NCBI GenBank assembly: GCA_051652785.1
Contig: JBOFUX010000033.1
Location: 1-16,967, forward strand
Source: JAGNZR01 sp051652785
Lineage (GTDB): Bacteria > Fusobacteriota > Fusobacteriia > Fusobacteriales > Fusobacteriaceae
Direction: 5' to 3'
Length of the DNA stretch: 16,967 bases
Part shown: in pieces, positions 15,878-16,967 of the stretch
How positions within the stretch are numbered: the first letter of the stretch is position 1
How the letters are laid out: every line of letters starts with the position of its first letter
Translations under genes and position numbers: made by a program
The notes under the pieces: model-generated
Database searches by the model: none
What the model was told of the DNA's origin: nothing
Seen by the model: the letters and a program-made list of their open reading frames with translations, nothing else

Positions 15878-16912
15878 TTAATCTTTGTATTCCAGTTTTA
15901 AACTTAATTTCTCTCTTTCTAACTCTTCTATTAATTCATCTTCTGTTGGAAAGTAAAATTGATATTTAGAAGCAAAGATATTCTTACTATCATCTAACAA
16001 TGTATACTTAACCATAGAATCATTTTTATCTGCACAAAGAAGTAAACCTATTGTAGGATTATCTCCTTCTAAGCGTATTTCTTTTTCATAATAACGTACA
16101 TAAAAATCCATTTGCCCTATATCTCTGTGAGTTAGTTTACCCATTTTTAAATCAACTAAGACAAAACATTTTAATATATAGTTGTAGAAAACTAAATCAA
16201 TATAGTAATTATCTCCCTCTACACTAATTTTTTTTTGTCTACTTACAAAAGAAAATCCCTTTCCTAGTTCAAGAAGAAAAAGCTGTAGTTTATTCATAAG
16301 AGCAGATTGCAACTCACTTTCTTTAGCTATTGTATAATCTCCTTTTCCTAAAAATTCAAAAATCATAGGACTTTTTATTATATCAGAAGCCACTTCTATT
16401 TCTTGTCCCTTTAGTGAAAGTTCTTTCACTTTCACAGGGTTTTTACTCATTGTAATTCTCTCATATAATAATGAACTTATCTGTCTATCAAGCTCTCTTG
16501 ATGACCAATTATTTTGAATAGATTCAATTATATAAAAATTACGAATACCTTCATTTTTAAGTTTTATTAATAGTCTGTAGTGTGTCCAACTTAATTGGTC
16601 ACTCAGTGAGTGGCTAATTTGAAAAACAAGATAAAACTGTCTCATATATTTAATGTTAGATACTGAATAACCTTTTCCAAACTCTTTTGTTAATCTTTTA
16701 GAAATAGATTCTACTACAAATTTTCCATACTCAGCTCGGTTTTCACCTCTCTGTTCTTCTTCAACAATTTCTTTTCCAATATTCCAATAACTTTCTATCA
16801 TCACTGTATTTACAACTTTAAATGCTTTTGCACGACCATTTTCCAGAATACTTTTTACCCTAAAATATAGATTTTCCACCATTTCAAAATCTTTTATTTC
16901 AGTTTTTTTCAT
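15878..16912 (-). CDS. DUF1016 (YhcG-type) PD-(D/E)XK nuclease
   Basis: The 344-residue protein has the two-part layout of the DUF1016/YhcG family: an N-terminal helical domain (about 8-165, with VMIESYWNIGKEIVEEEQ and the GYSVSNIKYMRQFY stretch) and a C-terminal PD-(D/E)XK nuclease-like domain (about 175-330). Candidate catalytic residues are Asp239 in YYIDLVFYN, Asp254 and Lys256 in VLVDLKMGKL, and Gln267 in DIGQMDFYV. The start at 16912 is chosen over an upstream ATG at 16951 because GGAGG lies 7 bases before it and the longer form would overlap the end of hsdS. It begins one base after the hsdS stop, so it is co-expressed with the type I system. Family members often sit in such loci; the exact role is unsettled. 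An A9 tract (16228-16236) precedes the catalytic core. Confidence 0.92.
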   Translation of the reverse strand: MKKTEIKDFEMVENLYFRVKSILENGRAKAFKVVNTVMIESYWNIGKEIVEEEQRGENRAEYGKFVVESISKRLTKEFGKGYSVSNIKYMRQFYLVFQISHSLSDQLSWTHYRLLIKLKNEGIRNFYIIESIQNNWSSRELDRQISSLLYERITMSKNPVKVKELSLKGQEIEVASDIIKSPMIFEFLGKGDYTIAKESELQSALMNKLQLFLLELGKGFSFVSRQKKISVEGDNYYIDLVFYNYILKCFVLVDLKMGKLTHRDIGQMDFYVRYYEKEIRLEGDNPTIGLLLCADKNDSMVKYTLLDDSKNIFASKYQFYFPTEDELIEELEREKLSLKLEYKD

Positions 16913-16913
16913 A

Positions 16914-16967
16914 CTATACCTCCAATTTTTTAAAAGTAAGTAATTTATCACGGTAATATTCGTATTG
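16914..16967 (-). CDS. hsdS: C-terminal end of type I restriction specificity subunit (partial)
   Basis: From the right edge the minus strand reads in frame QYEYYRDKLLTFKKLEV then TAG, with the stop at 16914-16916. The EYYRDKLLTF run is characteristic of the C-terminus of HsdS, the subunit that reads the target sequence for both methylation and cleavage. Only 17 residues are visible; the rest lies beyond the window. The stop is separated by one base from the DUF1016 start codon, and the SD of that gene (GGAGG) lies inside the last hsdS codons. The identification rests on this short motif plus the hsdR two genes downstream. Confidence 0.8.
   Translation of the reverse strand, partial: QYEYYRDKLLTFKKLEV

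Noticed and set aside
16913..16951. Upstream ATG at 16951 extending the DUF1016 protein by 13 residues
   Set aside because: The extension would overlap the in-frame hsdS end, has no SD, and the ATG at 16912 has GGAGG at 7 bases.
1..16967. CRISPR array, tRNA, rRNA, insertion sequence or att site
   Set aside because: I saw no regularly spaced repeats, no tRNA-like cloverleaf, no transposase and no long direct repeats at the boundaries of the restriction locus.

Overview
The window is a strongly AT-rich stretch from a diderm bacterium, and every gene I can support lies on the minus strand. The proteins are rich in Lys, Ile, Asn and Glu. A TonB-ExbB-ExbD system shows that there is an outer membrane. 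Low GC combined with a diderm envelope, a DUF116 protein and a giant TPR protein suggests Fusobacteriota, most likely Fusobacterium or a close relative. This is inference from composition and gene content, not from a marker search.

Reading in the direction of transcription (right to left) there are three blocks. (1) 16967-12742 is the distal part of a type I restriction-modification locus: the last 17 codons of a probable hsdS, a DUF1016 (YhcG-type) PD-(D/E)XK nuclease starting one base after it, and a full-length hsdR. A hairpin terminator at about 12600 lies in a 334-base intergenic region. (2) 12407-8964 is a housekeeping unit: an AlkA-like HhH-GPD DNA glycosylase, plsY, gpsA and dnaN (TTG start), ending in a good hairpin terminator at 8899-8941. 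(3) From an extended -10 promoter at 8849-8857, a long tightly packed operon runs leftward: DUF116 protein, 950-residue periplasmic TPR protein, 101-residue secreted protein, exbB, exbD, tonB, an NtrC-family regulator, dnaX, and a membrane protein cut by the window edge. Gaps are 26 bases or less, and two junctions are ATGA overlaps.

The most unusual item is the NtrC-family protein (1899-3290). It keeps the receiver / AAA+ / Fis-helix architecture but has lost the receiver phosphorylation residues (except one Lys), the Walker B Asp-Glu, both arginine-finger positions, and the Thr of the sigma-54 contact loop (GAFQGA). It therefore looks like a regulator that neither is phosphorylated, nor hydrolyses ATP, nor activates sigma-54. 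It is encoded between a Ton energy-transduction module and the replication clamp-loader gene. The TPR protein, small secreted protein and Ton genes together look like an envelope machine without a TonB-dependent receptor. A 9-base A tract in the DUF1016 nuclease gene is a possible on/off switch.
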